DNA of 64,000 nucleotides from Sindora glabra (taxonomy: Eukaryota > Streptophyta > Magnoliopsida > Fabales > Fabaceae). The DNA lies in contig CM035230.1 in assembly GCA_020226215.1 (NCBI GenBank), positions 19,077,883-19,141,882 of the forward strand, given 5' to 3'. The position numbers and the translations under genes are program-made. The stretch's first letter is position 1. Each line of letters starts with the position of its first letter. Shown here piece by piece: positions 1 to 11,706 of this stretch. The notes under the pieces are model-generated. The model had not been told where the DNA came from. It ran no database searches and worked only from the letters and a program-made list of their open reading frames with translations.

Positions 1-39
1 TGAGCTCATGTAGGAACCACACAAGTCAAAGAAAGCAAG

Positions 40-1330
40 ATACATACATTAATTTATCAATATGAATTATTTAGAATAAATAATGATGAATCTATTAAAG
101 ATATGATGCAAAAATTTATTGCATTTGTTAACTAATTAATTCTTCTTGATAGGCATCTTATAGATGGAGAACTTGTTCACAAAGTTCTTAAATCACTAAC
201 AATTGAATGATAATAAAAAATAACTACTATCAAAGAAACAACAAAGATAAATATGCTAACTTTACAAGATTTATTTAGAAATTTGGAGGAGCTTGAACTA
301 GAGCTTAAGAGATATGCTAATGATAATAAAAGAAAGAAAAAGTCCTTTACTCTTAAAGCTAAATAAATGCAAATAAGGATGAAATTGATAAAGATTGCGA
401 AGAGGAATTACTTAATACTTCACTGGAAGATGACTTAGCCCTCCTCACTAAGAAATATTAGAGTTCACTTAAAAGAATTGATGGTAGAAGGAGAGTACCT
501 TAAGCAAACAAACATACATGCAAAGGAGAAGCCAACAAACAATCTACTCCAACGTGCTATGAGTGCAAAAAGTAAAGGTATATCAAGTTTGATTGTCCTA
601 GAAGAAGTAACTAGAGCTTAAAAAAAGAAAAACATAAGTGCTCATAAGAAAGCACATTTAGCTACTTGATGAGATGATGAAGACAATGATTCATATGATG
701 GAAATGACAAAAATAAAGAAACACTTCTATGCTTAATGGCTTTAGGAGAATAAGCTAGAGATGAGGTATCTATCTCTAGTTCAAATGATGAATATGATTA
801 TGTCATTTCTAATTTGAATTTAGATTTACTTAAGGCCAAAAGAAATATCGAACTTTCAAAAAATTTAATCTCTTCTTGAGAAGATAATATTGAACAACTT
901 GAAAAGAAAAATAAAAAATTAATTCATGAAGTAGATAGCCTTAAGAAAATTACATAAAAATAAACCTCTTGCGAAATTTTCAAGTAAAAACTTAATAATT
1001 TAACTAAAACTCTTGAGAAGTTCATAAAAGGCAGATATTCTCTAGACACTCTTCTTAGTCAAAAGATCAGTTTTAATAAAAAAAGGTCTTAGTTACATAC
1101 TAAACAAAAAGAATCATTTTTATAAGGACTTCTTTGTTAAATAAACTATGTAAAGACAACAAAAAATAATATGTTTCTATTATGAAGAGAAAGGATGTGG
1201 AATTTATTCTTGTGCATATGAAAGAAACACTAATATTAGAATAAAGAAAATGTAGGTTCTTAAAGGGATATATGTGCTAGCTAACAAAGATGGACCCAAA
1301 GTTATTTGGGTACCAAAAGTCAAAAATTAA
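40..1330 (+). pseudogene. Copia gag remnant (UBN2-like, zinc knuckle)
   Basis: Broken translations resemble the gag of Ty1-copia elements, which forms the virus-like particle around the element RNA. About 60-210 reads as the UBN2-type segment, with pieces such as GELVHKVLKSLTIE. At 555-599 there is a degenerate CCHC knuckle reading CYECKK, stop, RYIKFDCP; the expected histidine is tyrosine and a stop falls in the middle. The stretch after it is Lys/Glu-rich with coiled-coil character. Stops in every frame show that it is not expressed as a full protein. The N-terminus and 5' LTR are missing because the window starts inside the element. Confidence 0.7.
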
Positions 1331-1379
1331 TGTTCCTTTTGTAAGTATGTTTGAGAACTCAAAATAAGATGTGATACTT

Positions 1380-4300
1380 ACATAGTGGTTACTCAAGACA
1401 TATGACAAGGGATAAATTTAAGCTCATCTTATTAAAAGTCAAGGAAAGAGGAAATGTCACCTTTGGAGATAATTCAAAAGGAAGAGTCATAGGAAAAGGT
1501 AGAGTGGGTAGGAATTCCAAATCTTGTATTAATGATATCTTATATATCAAGGGGCTCAAGCATAATTTGCCTAGTATTAGTCAATTCTGTAACAAAGGAA
1601 ACAAAGTTACATTTGATTCCTCTTATTGCAATGATGAAAACCAAGATGATAAGTAAATTAAACTGATTGGTAAGAGATATGAAATATCTATATGATAGAC
1701 ATTGATAATGAGCCTAATCTAGATTCTAAATGCTTGGTTAATATAGATGATGACTTTTGGATTTGGCATAAAAGACCTGCTTTTTTAAGCATGGATTTTA
1801 TAAGAAAACTTTCCAAAAATGATTTGGTTGATGGTTTACTAAAATTGAAATTTGTCAAAAAATAGTATTTGCTATGCATGTCAAAAGAACAACAAGTAAA
1901 AGCCTCTTTTAAATCCAAAAATCTTGTTTTCTCCACTAGACCACTTTAATTACTACATATGGATTTAGTTGGTCCCTCAAGAATTAGAAATCATTGAGGA
2001 AATCTCTATGTACTTGTAATTGTTAATGACTACTCAAGATTTATATAGACATTGTTCCTTCCTTCCAAAGGTAAAGCTTTTGAAACTTTCAAAAAACTTG
2101 CAAAAACTATACAAAATGAAAAAAGAATATCTATAATAAGCATTAGAAGTGATCATAGTAGGAAATTTAAAAATCATAATTTTGCTTGTTTTTGTAATGA
2201 CAATGGAATTAAGCATAACTTCTCATCATCTAAAACTGCCTTAACAAAATGGAATTGTTAAAAAAAATAGGTATATAGAAGAGATGGCAAGAACTATACT
2301 TAAGGATAACTCTTTTCCTAAATCTTTTTAGGTTGAAGCAGTAAATAGTATTTGTTATATGATGAATAGAGCCCTTATTAGACCAATTTTAAAGAAAACT
2401 CCTTATGAGCTTTATAAAGAAAAAAAGCCAAATATTTTACATTTTCATGTTTTTGGCTACAAATGTTTTATTTATAACAATATAAAAGATAACATTGGAA
2501 AGTCTAATACCAAATTTGATGAACCTATCTTTATTGGATATTCTTTTAATAGTAAGTCTTACAAGGTTTATAACAAAATAACTTTACTAGTAGAAGAATC
2601 CATATATGTTATATTTGATAAATCCTTTTTTAGCATGAAAAAGGTATCAAATGAAGATAAGGAGCTGGCTAACTCATGGGTCATTAAAAGAATTTAAATA
2701 AAGAGAAAAAAAACTAAAGAAAAGAATGAAAAAGGCAAAGAAGTAGCTCTATTCACTTGAAATGCAAAACAAGAACTAACTCATAGACCTCAAAAAGAAT
2801 GGAAGATTATGAGAAGTCACCCTATTGATCAAGTTATTGGTGATATGATTCAAAGGGTAACTAGAAGTTTTGTTAAGAATATCTATAATCATTTAGCATT
2901 TTTATCTCAAAATAAACCCAAGAACATTAATGAAGTAATCATTGATGAACAAACGATCTAGGCAATGCAAGAAAAATTAAATTAGTTTGAAAAAAATGAA
3001 GTTTGAAAACTTGTACTAAGACCAAATAATTATCCAATTATTAGCATAAAATGGGTTTTTAGAAACTAGTTAGATGAAAATAGTATCATAATTAGAAACA
3101 AAGCCAGAATAATTGCAAAAGGATACAACTAAGAAGACGGCATTAATTATGATAAAACATATGCACCAGTAGCTAGACTAGAAGCAGTTAGAATGTTATT
3201 AGCATCTACTTACATGAAAAGATTCACACTATATCAAATGGATGTTAAAATGCTTTTCTAAATGATATAATCATAGAGAAAATGTATGTTAAACAACCTC
3301 TAAGTTTTGAGAGTCATTTCTCTCCAAGTCATATATTTAAATTAAAGAAAGCTTTGTATGGTCTGAAACAAGCCTTTAAAGCTTGGTATGAAAGGCTAAG
3401 TGAATTCTTGATAGGAAAAGGTTTTTCTAGAGAAAAAGTTAATACTACTCTATTTATAAGACAAAAATTTGATAATATCCTTCTTGTGCAAATATATGTT
3501 GATGATATCATATTTGGTGCTACTAATGAATCTATGTGTAAGGAATTTACTAAGTTGATGTAGTGTGAGTTTGAAATATCTATGATGGGAGAACTAAATT
3601 TCCTTCTTAAGTTGCAAATCAAGTAATCAAGTTATGGAATCTTCATAAGTCAAACTAAGTATACAATGTAGCTATTGAAGAAATACAAGAAGAGTGAAGC
3701 CAAACCATTTCTTACCCTTATGAGTAAAGCAACCAAGCCGGACCTAGATAAAGAAGGTAAAAAGGTAGAGGTAACAATGTATGAAGGAATGATAGGATCC
3801 TTACTCTATCTAACTACTAGCCAACTAAATATTATGTTTGTTGTATGTATGTATATAAGATTTCAAGCTAACCTAAAAGAATCATGCTTAATTATTGTAA
3901 AAGGTATTTTAGATATCTTGCGGGCACACCTCACTTTAGTTTATAGTATTCTAAAGAAAAATCAAATTTCCTAATAGGTTATTTGGATATAGATTTTGCT
4001 AGCAGCAAATCAGATAGAAAGAGCACTAGTGGAGCATGTCAATTTTTTAAACATTCACTAGTTTCTTGATATAACAAGAAACAAAATAGTATGGCACTAT
4101 CTATTGCTAAAGCAAAATACATAGCAACATGTAGTTTTTGTGTTCAACTCTTATAGATAAAGTAATAACTATCTGACTATAGACTGAATTTTGAGAATAT
4201 TCCTATAAAATGTGATAATACAAGTGCTATTAAACTAACTAAGGATCCTATCATGTACTCAAGATCCGAGCACATTAAAATAAAATATTATTTTATTAGT

Positions 4301-5818
4301 GATCATATCCAAAGAGGAGATATTTCATTACAATTTGTTCAAACTAATTTTCAACTAGCAAACACCTTTACTAAACCATTTAGTGAAGATCATTTCTGTT
4401 GGGATCAAGAGCCAAACAAGCGCAACGGAATTAACCAGTCCTAATTAATGGATCCATGCAAAATGTTAGATCAGAATAAACATTCAAGTAATATCTTTGC
4501 CATGACTTAAGGACTCATTAATTAAGCACCTCTTCAACTTTCTTTCGACTAAAGACTCTAAAGTATCCATAAGAACCAGCAGATCGCCAATAAACATCTG
4601 CATGAATACTATTTGGAATTCTTCTCCTTGTCCTCGTAGTGCTAGTTACACCTTTTCAAGGGTTATGGTCAATGAGAGGTGCTAAGATTTTTCTATACTT
4701 TGGGATGCATCAATAATAATGTATTATTACCCAATAAGCCTATTTAAAAAGGTGCATAGAAAATCCTAATCAATTGAGCTTTATTCCATTTATAATTATA
4801 GGCTTATTATTGGTTCTTATAATTATAACATAGAATTCCCAAATATTAGGCCTAAACAATTTGTTCCATTAATTCCAAATCCACTAGGCTCTAAGTGTGC
4901 GACCCTATAGACTCTCATTACATTAGCAATGATCATAAATTATATTAATAATCATAAATAGTGAGCAGTGTCTAGCAATACATCATTGTTATCTAAGTAA
5001 TGAGAAAGTCAGTAATTTGACTAAACCTTTATACGTAATCATTATTTATATCCTTTTGTCCTAGACATCTAGATTAAGCACGAGACATGAACTGTGTCAT
5101 TCCCGTATTGCCCAATCCAAAGGTTTCTTGATTCCTAACTAAGTTGATTGAAGCAAATGTAATTAACATCCCATGTCAATTCACTTAAGCATGGCCATGC
5201 ATTTTCTTAGTCTTACTTAATCAAGGGGGCCACAGATGTTACTTCTATTATATAGGAGGGACAAATTCCATCTTAATCACATAAATCCCTCCGCACGATA
5301 TGTGACATATCCAATAACTACCCTTGCATTCACTTAACCATGAGTAATATAGAGTAGTATTAAAATATGAAACTCACATATAGGGAATATTGATAATCTC
5401 AAGTCAAAAAACCATATTAACAATGATCACTAAGAATCACTCTTGACACTCATATAACAATTCATGTAGTGTTCTTAGGGTAGGTTAGTCCAATATACAA
5501 GTTCTCTAACTTGTACTCATGTTTAGACTTAATATCTCATATAAATCACCACATATGCTAGTCTTAATATATCAAAGCAACCTAATCCTCAATGATATAT
5601 GACTAGAGACATTTAAGAATATAATCATTCTAAAGTTATTATTATAATTAAATATATTATGCAAATAATATATGCATAAATATGACAATTAGAATTGTCA
5701 TTAAAATAATACGATTCAAATTTACAATTATCAATATGATTAGTTTTAGGGTATATACACTAACAATTTCAATTTTATAAGAAGTGAGTTGGGCATTTTG
5801 AATTTTCTTAAGAAATAA
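1380..5818 (+). pseudogene. Copia pol remnant, interrupted by a solo LTR
   Basis: Degenerate polyprotein running pre-integrase, integrase, reverse transcriptase, RNase H. The pre-integrase segment (1402-1880) includes SCINDILYIKGLKHNLPSIS. The integrase core (about 1950-2450) includes LHMDLVGPSR and DYSRF; the Glu expected after NGIV is replaced by Lys with a codon lost, so the DDE triad is broken. The reverse transcriptase (about 3040-3640) includes KARIIAKGYN, TYAPVARLEAVRMLLAST and the catalytic YVDD at 3495-3506. RNase H and the tail (about 3980-4396) include KSTSGACQF and IKCDNTSAIK. The reading is cut at 4396 by the solo LTR and resumes at 5771, ending at the TAA of 5816-5818. At least a dozen stops and shifts are visible. 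Confidence 0.85.
4397..5765 (-). mobile_element. Solo LTR, TGTTGGG...TAACA, nested in pol
   Basis: A 1369-bp insertion with LTR-type ends, flanked by a perfect 5-bp duplication ATTTC (4392-4396 and 5766-5770). The host pol reading resumes exactly after the second duplication, which fixes both ends. It shares termini, the segment GGATCCATGCAAAA (4450-4463) and long internal similarity with 7120-8780. Its right part also matches the reverse complement of 63592-64000. The same family begins TGTTA at 63592, so these two copies probably lie in minus orientation. No internal coding region is present, so this is a solo LTR or a very short non-autonomous element. Confidence 0.85.
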
Positions 5819-6021
5819 TTCATGTACTAATTTCATATTTCTCCTATCATTATATTGACTTAAGTATCAAAGATATTCCAAAAGTTTATTTTCCAACTAC
5901 AATCCTTTATATTTAACAATCACCGCTTAAAACTAAACTTCAATCATCCATAGAGGCAAAAAGTTGCATCACAAATCCTTTAACAATTGAAATGAAGAGC
6001 TAAGAGTTTTCAGGGTTCAAG

Positions 6022-6270
6022 GAATTAAGTGGCCAATTGATTCTATTCATGGATTTCATGTTTAAGGAAAACGAATCTAGTGGTCAATTGATGAGGTAGT
6101 GTTAGTCTCTAAAACTCTCAAATCGGTTCACCAATTAATTAACAGCATGTGGAAGGAATTCTAGAATTTAAAATTTTCTAACCATGAATCAAGTGGTGAA
6201 TTAATTCATAAATGACCATATTTATCCAAGAATCGATTGGTCAATCGATTCCACAGGGCCTCTATATAAG
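6022..6270 (+). promoter_or_regulatory. LTR-like internal promoter before the extra ORF
   Basis: Five degenerate copies of a roughly 22-bp palindromic unit (about 6022, 6073, 6120, 6186 and 6230; the last is the clean GAATCGATTGGTCAATCGAT type) are followed directly by CCTCTATATAAG at 6259-6270. The 3' LTR of the same element has the same arrangement: units at 10126-10584, then CCTCTATATAAAG at 10648-10660. The extra ORF starts about 280 bp downstream. The sequence similarity is direct; promoter activity is inference. Confidence 0.5.
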
Positions 6271-6552
6271 CCTTGTCGTGTGATAATTATGCCATTCGCT
6301 CCCCTATTTCTCTCTTTAATCACTGCATGGTTCTGCCCCTTTGCCTTCCTACTATAACCTTCGATCTTCTATATTAAAAATGCTTAAAAACATCATTTAA
6401 AACCATCTTCCATCATTTCTAACACTATTCAACACATCAAATCTTCAACATTATTAAAACCTTGACTTAGCCTATATCACACCAAACCCTTATACTACAA
6501 GCCCATTCCTAAACTCCTATTCTCCTACCAAATCTTATTGATTATCAATCTG

Positions 6553-9418
6553 ATGGATAAGAAAATCATGGCAACAAAGCATTTTCATACTGAATCAAGC
6601 AAAGGAAAGGCAAAAGCCACAGGGTTATCATCTCAACCCCTTCCATCTACTGATCAAGTTCCAGAAAGTTTATTACTCTAAGGTAATCACTTTTGAAAGA
6701 TTTGTAGAATGCATGAGTAAAGAAATAGAAACAAAAAACTATTGGAATATCAAATTTCTAAGAAATGAAAAATTGGAGATATATCATATATTAGAGCATT
6801 TAAGTTTGTTAAAATTTGTTAGACATGCTATTGATATTTATCCTAGTCTAGTGTATTAATTTTATACCAATCTTTAAAAAAGTGGTTAGGAAAGCTTGCT
6901 TGAATTAATAACCATTATCAAGGGTGAAAGATTTTTTATTGGCATTCATGAGTTAGTTATAATTTTTTATATGGATGCTAATCAACCCTTCACTAATGTT
7001 GGGAACACTGTAGATTATTCTAAAGCTATTGTTAGAAGGTTGTTTTAGCCCTACTCTTGCCCAAAAATCATAAAGAACAAGTTGCTGATTATAGGGTTAT
7101 CAATGAAAGATAGGATTTTTGTTGGGTTTTAGATCAGCATACGTAGGGAAAAAAATAAATTTTTTTATCTAAATCCTACTAAGGATCCATGCAAAAGGGC
7201 ATAAATCAATGTTAAGGTTTTACCTTTTGTGTGCTCCTATTCTTTTTGAACAAAACTTTGAGAGACCGAGATGAGTCACGAATCAAACCTGAGCTAAAAG
7301 GTACAACTTCTCTATGATATCCACACGGAGTGAACAGTGACTTCTCACCCTCCACAAATTTGCTAGGATACGCCTCTTTTACTAGGATTAGAATTAGTGC
7401 ATTTTTCTTGAGTAATTTAAGGTTTAATGGTAGCTAATTTGTGTTCCTAAAGTGTTGTCTTCAAGTTCCTTTTATAGAACTAAGGCAAACCACATTCCTA
7501 ATCCTACTAGGATAATGCTTCCAAAAAATTCTAATCTCACTTAATAACTATCACTTTATCCTTATCATGGAGAGAGTGAAAAAAGATAGAACTTATCCAT
7601 TAATTATCTAATATTAGATAATAACATTATCTCATAATATAATTACTTAATATTAAAATGGCATATATTTATCTTATATTAGAAAATAATATTATTTTAT
7701 AATATAATTATATAATATCTAATAACATAATTATCTGATATTATTTTAATATCAAATAACATTACATAATATACCATATTTATTACGTAAAAATATATGC
7801 ACGAAAATAAGCCCAATTAATTAGCTTTTAGTCCAACTAAAGCCTAATTAATTATTATCTCATTTTCACTCTTTTTGTGTGACCTTGTAAGTTCTTACTA
7901 CATTAGTAATAGCCCACTTGTGGACCATATATAATGAGTAGTATCTAGCAATACATCACGACTATCTAAGTAGTAAAAATATCTATGACTCGATATTCAC
8001 CAAAATGTGTGAACAATACTTTACAACATAGTCCCTTTTGCAACGATATCTAAAGTGAACTAGAGGCATGGAATGCGTCATTCTCGTTAATGTTCAATTT
8101 AAGTTTCTTAATACTAAGTAAACTAACTTAAACAAATGATCAATATTTCATATTGATCTATTTGAGTATGGCCATATATTTCCTAATCTTACTCAATCAA
8201 GGGGCCCAAGGATATCACTCCTAATATATAATAGGAACAAAAATCTCATCTACTTCACTTACATCCCTCTGCATGATTTATGACACACCCAATTGACGTC
8301 TTATAACACATCCCTGTTAAAGATGATACAAAACGATATCAAAGTATATGACTTCTCATATAGGAAACTATAGTAACTTCAGGTTAAAGGATTACATGCA
8401 TTGTGGTCACATAAGAATAACTAATGATATTTGATAATCCATGTAGTTTTCTCATTACGGGTTAGTCCAGTACATCTGTTCACTGACAATGTACTTATGT
8501 ATTAACTTGATATCACATATCTATGATTCATAATCATCAGTAACTATACATGTTAGTCTCAATATATTATTACTATTCCTTTTGCAATAATATTTGACTA
8601 AGGGTATTTTAGAAATAGTAAAACTATTCTAGGGATAATTATTATATTAAGTTATAAATTACGCAGATATATAAAAAAATGAAAAAAAAACATAATAATT
8701 GCATTGCCTAAAATAAAATATAATACATTTTGTATTATTATAATCATCTTTATAATTGGCTACTATGACACACACCAACAATTTTACATTACACCATTGC
8801 TAAAATAATTCTTCCAAAGAGGCATAATTTCATTCAAATTGATGATCATAAATTATTCATGGTATGAGCTATCAGATAAAATACTCCAATCAACTTCCTT
8901 TACCATGTTTTGCTCTAGATGCATGCCTATGTAAATAGAGACTTCCTTCCTATGAGATAATCCTTATAAAGTCATTCAAGGTTTTTGGAATTCGAGTTAA
9001 TCAGGAGGCCAAGATAGAGAAGTTTAAGGAATCTAAGATATTGAAGGCCAAACACATGAAAGAAATGTCCTTTCAAAAGATAGAAGGAGTTTGGCACTTC
9101 ATTGAAAAAGGAGATACTATTGAAGAATGCAATATATAGGCTTTAAAAGATCACACCAGTACATTGCATCAAGATACATGGAATGAGTTGAAGTCTTACA
9201 TTAAGAATTAGTTTAGGAAGCTCAAAGGAAAACTAAACATTGCTAAAGAGGAAGACAGCTCTGTTGAAGAAGAAATAACATACTCTTCTGAAATTAAAAG
9301 GAAAACCAAAAGGAAACAAAAGGTTATACCTTTAGGGGAGGAAGCAGAGGAAGAAGAAGACTCTGAAGCCACTGCTTTAGACCATAAAGAAGCTGGAATA
9401 GTTCAAACAATATGGTAA
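6553..9418 (+). pseudogene. Extra (third) ORF of the copia element, env-like position
   Basis: Starts MDKKIMATKHFHTESSKGKA and, after frameshifts, continues with readable stretches (EIYHILEHLSLLKFVRHAI, IKGERFFIGIHELVI). It is interrupted at 7120-8780 by a solo LTR, resumes as LHYTIAKIILPK and runs on through KIEKFKESKILKAKHMKEM and KKIEGVWHFIEKG-like text. It ends in an acidic and basic tail (EEEITYSSEIKRKTKRKQK) at the TAA of 9416-9418. The wording resembles the plant 'putative transposon protein' family (PF20167-like, from memory) rather than a typical retroviral envelope. I see no clear signal peptide or membrane anchor. The position between pol and the 3' LTR matches the env-like ORF of SIRE elements. 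Function unknown; broken here by several stops. Confidence 0.6.
7120..8780 (-). mobile_element. Solo LTR, TGTTGGG...CCAACA, nested in the extra ORF
   Basis: A 1661-bp insertion with perfect 5-bp target duplication ATTTT (7115-7119 and 8781-8785) and inverted LTR ends. The host reading resumes right after it. It is the same family as 4397-5765: both carry GGATCCATGCAAAA near the left end (here 7183-7196), a shared block around 7905-8260 and matching right termini. The two copies are well diverged, so they are separate insertions and not a local duplication. Confidence 0.85.
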
Positions 9419-9771
9419 ATGATTACACATAATTGTTCGCTTAGCCCCATTCTCCCGTTAGGATTTATTTTTATGTTTTAAACTGTTAGCTCTTTTGATC
9501 AACTTTTAAATATTATGTTTTATAGGTTTATGCTTTACTGGTTTAAGCACATTAGATTTACTAGTTATTATGTTTCATTAGTTATTTATGTCATTTATCT
9601 CCTTATTAGTAATTATTTGTTGCTTTATTATTTCATTTTTTATTAATGCCAAAAGGGGGAGAAAATTGAGAGATCTTGAATTAAATGGCATGTTTTAAAG
9701 GGGAGTAATCTAGACAGAGGGAGCCATCATATGGAAATTTCACTTAATTACTAAATGGTTTGTCATCATTG

Positions 9772-9784
9772 AAAAGGGGGAGAT
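9772..9784 (+). other. Polypurine tract of the SIRE-like element
   Basis: AAAAGGGGGAGAT lies directly 5' of the LTR start TGTTAACC. This is the usual plus-strand primer position and composition for copia elements. A second purine-rich run (AAAAGGGGGAGAAAA) occurs about 120 bp upstream near 9650. Confidence 0.8.
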
Positions 9785-10125
9785 TGTTAACCTTAACCCT
9801 ATTAAGGAGTTTTTTATGACAACAAAATATTTTGACATTCTTGGTTTTAGCATTTGATCAACTGGAATCCAATGTAAAAAATGAAGATTGAGAGAGATTA
9901 AAAATAAAAGAACATGATTTGTTTAGCTAGGATTCTAATTGGGATTATAGGATGAAATTATATAAGAAGAATTAATCTAAAAAGGGGTTCAAGTTTCTCA
10001 TGAAAAATATTAACCATTAAGAGTAATCTTGTGTTAAAAGGCTTTAAAATGAGGTTAGATTCTTTTCAAGGAAGAAAATTGAATTTCAAAATAACTTTTT
10101 TTGAAAAACTAGAAAAATAGGGAGT

Positions 10126-10584
10126 GAATCAATCAACTAATCGATTCTAGGCATTCAAAGAGCAAACTGGAATACTTGAATCAATTGACTAATTGATTTT
10201 AGGCATCTAAAAAATATACTAGATATCTTGAACCGATTAACCAATTGATTCCAAAGGTCCAGAAAGCAATTAAGGTAAAATAAATCAATTGATCAATCAA
10301 TTCAGTGTTTCCAAAATTCAAAAACCAAGTTTTATAAATCAATTGATGAACTTATTCATTACCCTATGTTTTTATTTAAAAATAAATTTTCAAAAATGCA
10401 GAATTGATTGATCAATCGATTCTACATATTCAGAGCGGAATTGAAGTCTAGTGAATTAATTGACTAATCAATTTACCATCAATTATTTTCAAATTGTATG
10501 GCCAAGTGAATTTATTGACCGATCAATTCATTGTAACTTTTTTAAAAATTCAAAAGCAACCAGAATTAATTGACTAATTAATTC
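10126..10584 (+). repeat. Nine phased 22-bp palindromic units in the LTR
   Basis: Units of consensus GAATCAATTGACYAATCRAT start at 10126, 10178, 10230, 10282, 10336, 10401, 10453, 10508 and 10563. The spacing is therefore 52, 52, 52, 54, 65, 52, 55 and 55 bp. The spacers also share wording (for example AGGCAT followed by CAAAGAGC-like text). They lie in the U3 part, ending 64 bp before the TATA box. Binding sites for a dimeric regulator are a possibility; nothing in the sequence proves it. Confidence 0.8.
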
Positions 10585-10647
10585 ACAAGGTGCCAACTAC
10601 CCCATAATAACTATATTTTATCTATAATAGATTTTTTATCTCTCCAA

Positions 10648-10660
10648 CCTCTATATAAAG
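10648..10660 (+). promoter_or_regulatory. LTR TATA box
   Basis: CCTCTATATAAAG lies in the right half of the LTR, downstream of the palindromic array, as expected for the U3 promoter of a retrotransposon. Confidence 0.65.
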
Positions 10661-11706
10661 GCTTCATTTCAATTTGAAAATATAGGAAAGTGCTATCATT
10701 ATTTCATAGACACAAAAAACTTCATTTTCTCTCATTTAAAACCTGAAAATCCCTTGAGCTAATTGATTTAAATTCCTCTCTTAATTCTTTATTGTGTAAT
10801 CTAACTTTTAAAGTTTGTAAGCTACATTCTTGAATCCAAATCATACATTTATTATATATTAAGGTAAGGTATCCCTAGGAGCATTAAGAGTTCTGGATCT
10901 CTTGATAGAGAAAAGCTTTAAGAGAAGATTCTTAAAAGGAATATACAAGAAAAGCAAAGACCTGTACTAAGGCCTTTTCAAGTGTCCTTAAACTTAAAGA
11001 GATAGTAGATTAGAGTTCAAATCTAAGTCAGAGAGGCTTGGTAATGGATGTACACTTTAGATTGTTAGATTTTCAAGGCTGAAACTACTATAAATAGTAG
11101 TGCTTGAATTTCCTCTTCTTTATCTCTCTATTTACTTATATAGTGCTCTATTTTTCTGATATATATTTGTTGTTATGCTGAACTTGCATTTACTTGGTTA
11201 TTAATTTCATTCTTGAATCATTTATTAACTATTTATCAAAACCAAAGTGCATTGTCATTGTTTTGCAAAAAGTTTTTATACCTAATTCACCCTTTTCTTA
11301 GGTAAAATACTGAACAATGCTTCCTTTAACAAATATTCACTAAACAATTATACCACCTTCATCTTAATTATTTTAATCCATATAAAGATCTTTGTAAATG
11401 AATTAAATATATTTCTCAAGAATTAAAATTGCATGGTTCAAGCATCTAAAATCCTTCAAGGATTTTCATTTAATATCATTGTGAATTGTAATACGTAAAG
11501 TTAAATATATTAAATCCATTAGATGCATATCAATTTTTGATATATTGCTAGAAAATTGTATCTATCATATAAAAATAAATATTTCTCATAGATAATAGCA
11601 ACCATTGAAAAAAAATCCATATGTACAAACCATACTTTCTCTTTACAAGTAATTTTTTTTATTATATTGGCACAATTATACATTTGAACCTTATTAACTT
11701 TATACC

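Larger units (their letters stand above)
1..11316 (+). mobile_element. SIRE-like Ty1-copia retrotransposon, 5' end outside window
   Basis: The order of parts is gag, zinc knuckle, pre-integrase, integrase, reverse transcriptase, RNase H, an extra ORF, polypurine tract and 3' LTR. Integrase ahead of reverse transcriptase is the Ty1-copia order. An extra ORF between pol and the 3' LTR, together with the wording of the pol motifs, fits the SIRE (Maximus) lineage; the lineage is inferred from memory of the family. The coding parts carry many stops and frameshifts, so the copy is dead. Two solo LTRs of another family are nested inside. The right end lies in the reverse transcriptase of a minus-strand copia element whose reading stays recognisable up to 11317. 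The predicted target duplication is ATGCT (11317-11321); its partner would lie beyond the left edge. Confidence 0.85.
9785..11316 (+). repeat. 3' LTR of the SIRE-like copia element
   Basis: A 1532-bp LTR from TGTTAACC, just after the polypurine tract, to ACTGAACA. The right end is set at 11316 because the flanking minus-strand copia reverse transcriptase still reads sensibly (EYLLKEA in reverse) up to 11317. An alternative end at 11331 (TTTAACA) would pair better with the TGTTAA start but would cut into that homology. It carries nine phased palindromic units and a TATA element. The 5' LTR is outside the window. Confidence 0.8.

Noticed and set aside
10126..10584. CRISPR-like regular repeats
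   Set aside because: Units are degenerate palindromes in a plant LTR, spacers resemble each other, and there are no cas genes.
11316..11331. Right end of the SIRE-like LTR at 11331 instead of 11316
   Set aside because: TTTAACA would pair well with TGTTAA, but the flanking reverse transcriptase reading continues through 11317-11331, so the shorter end is preferred.
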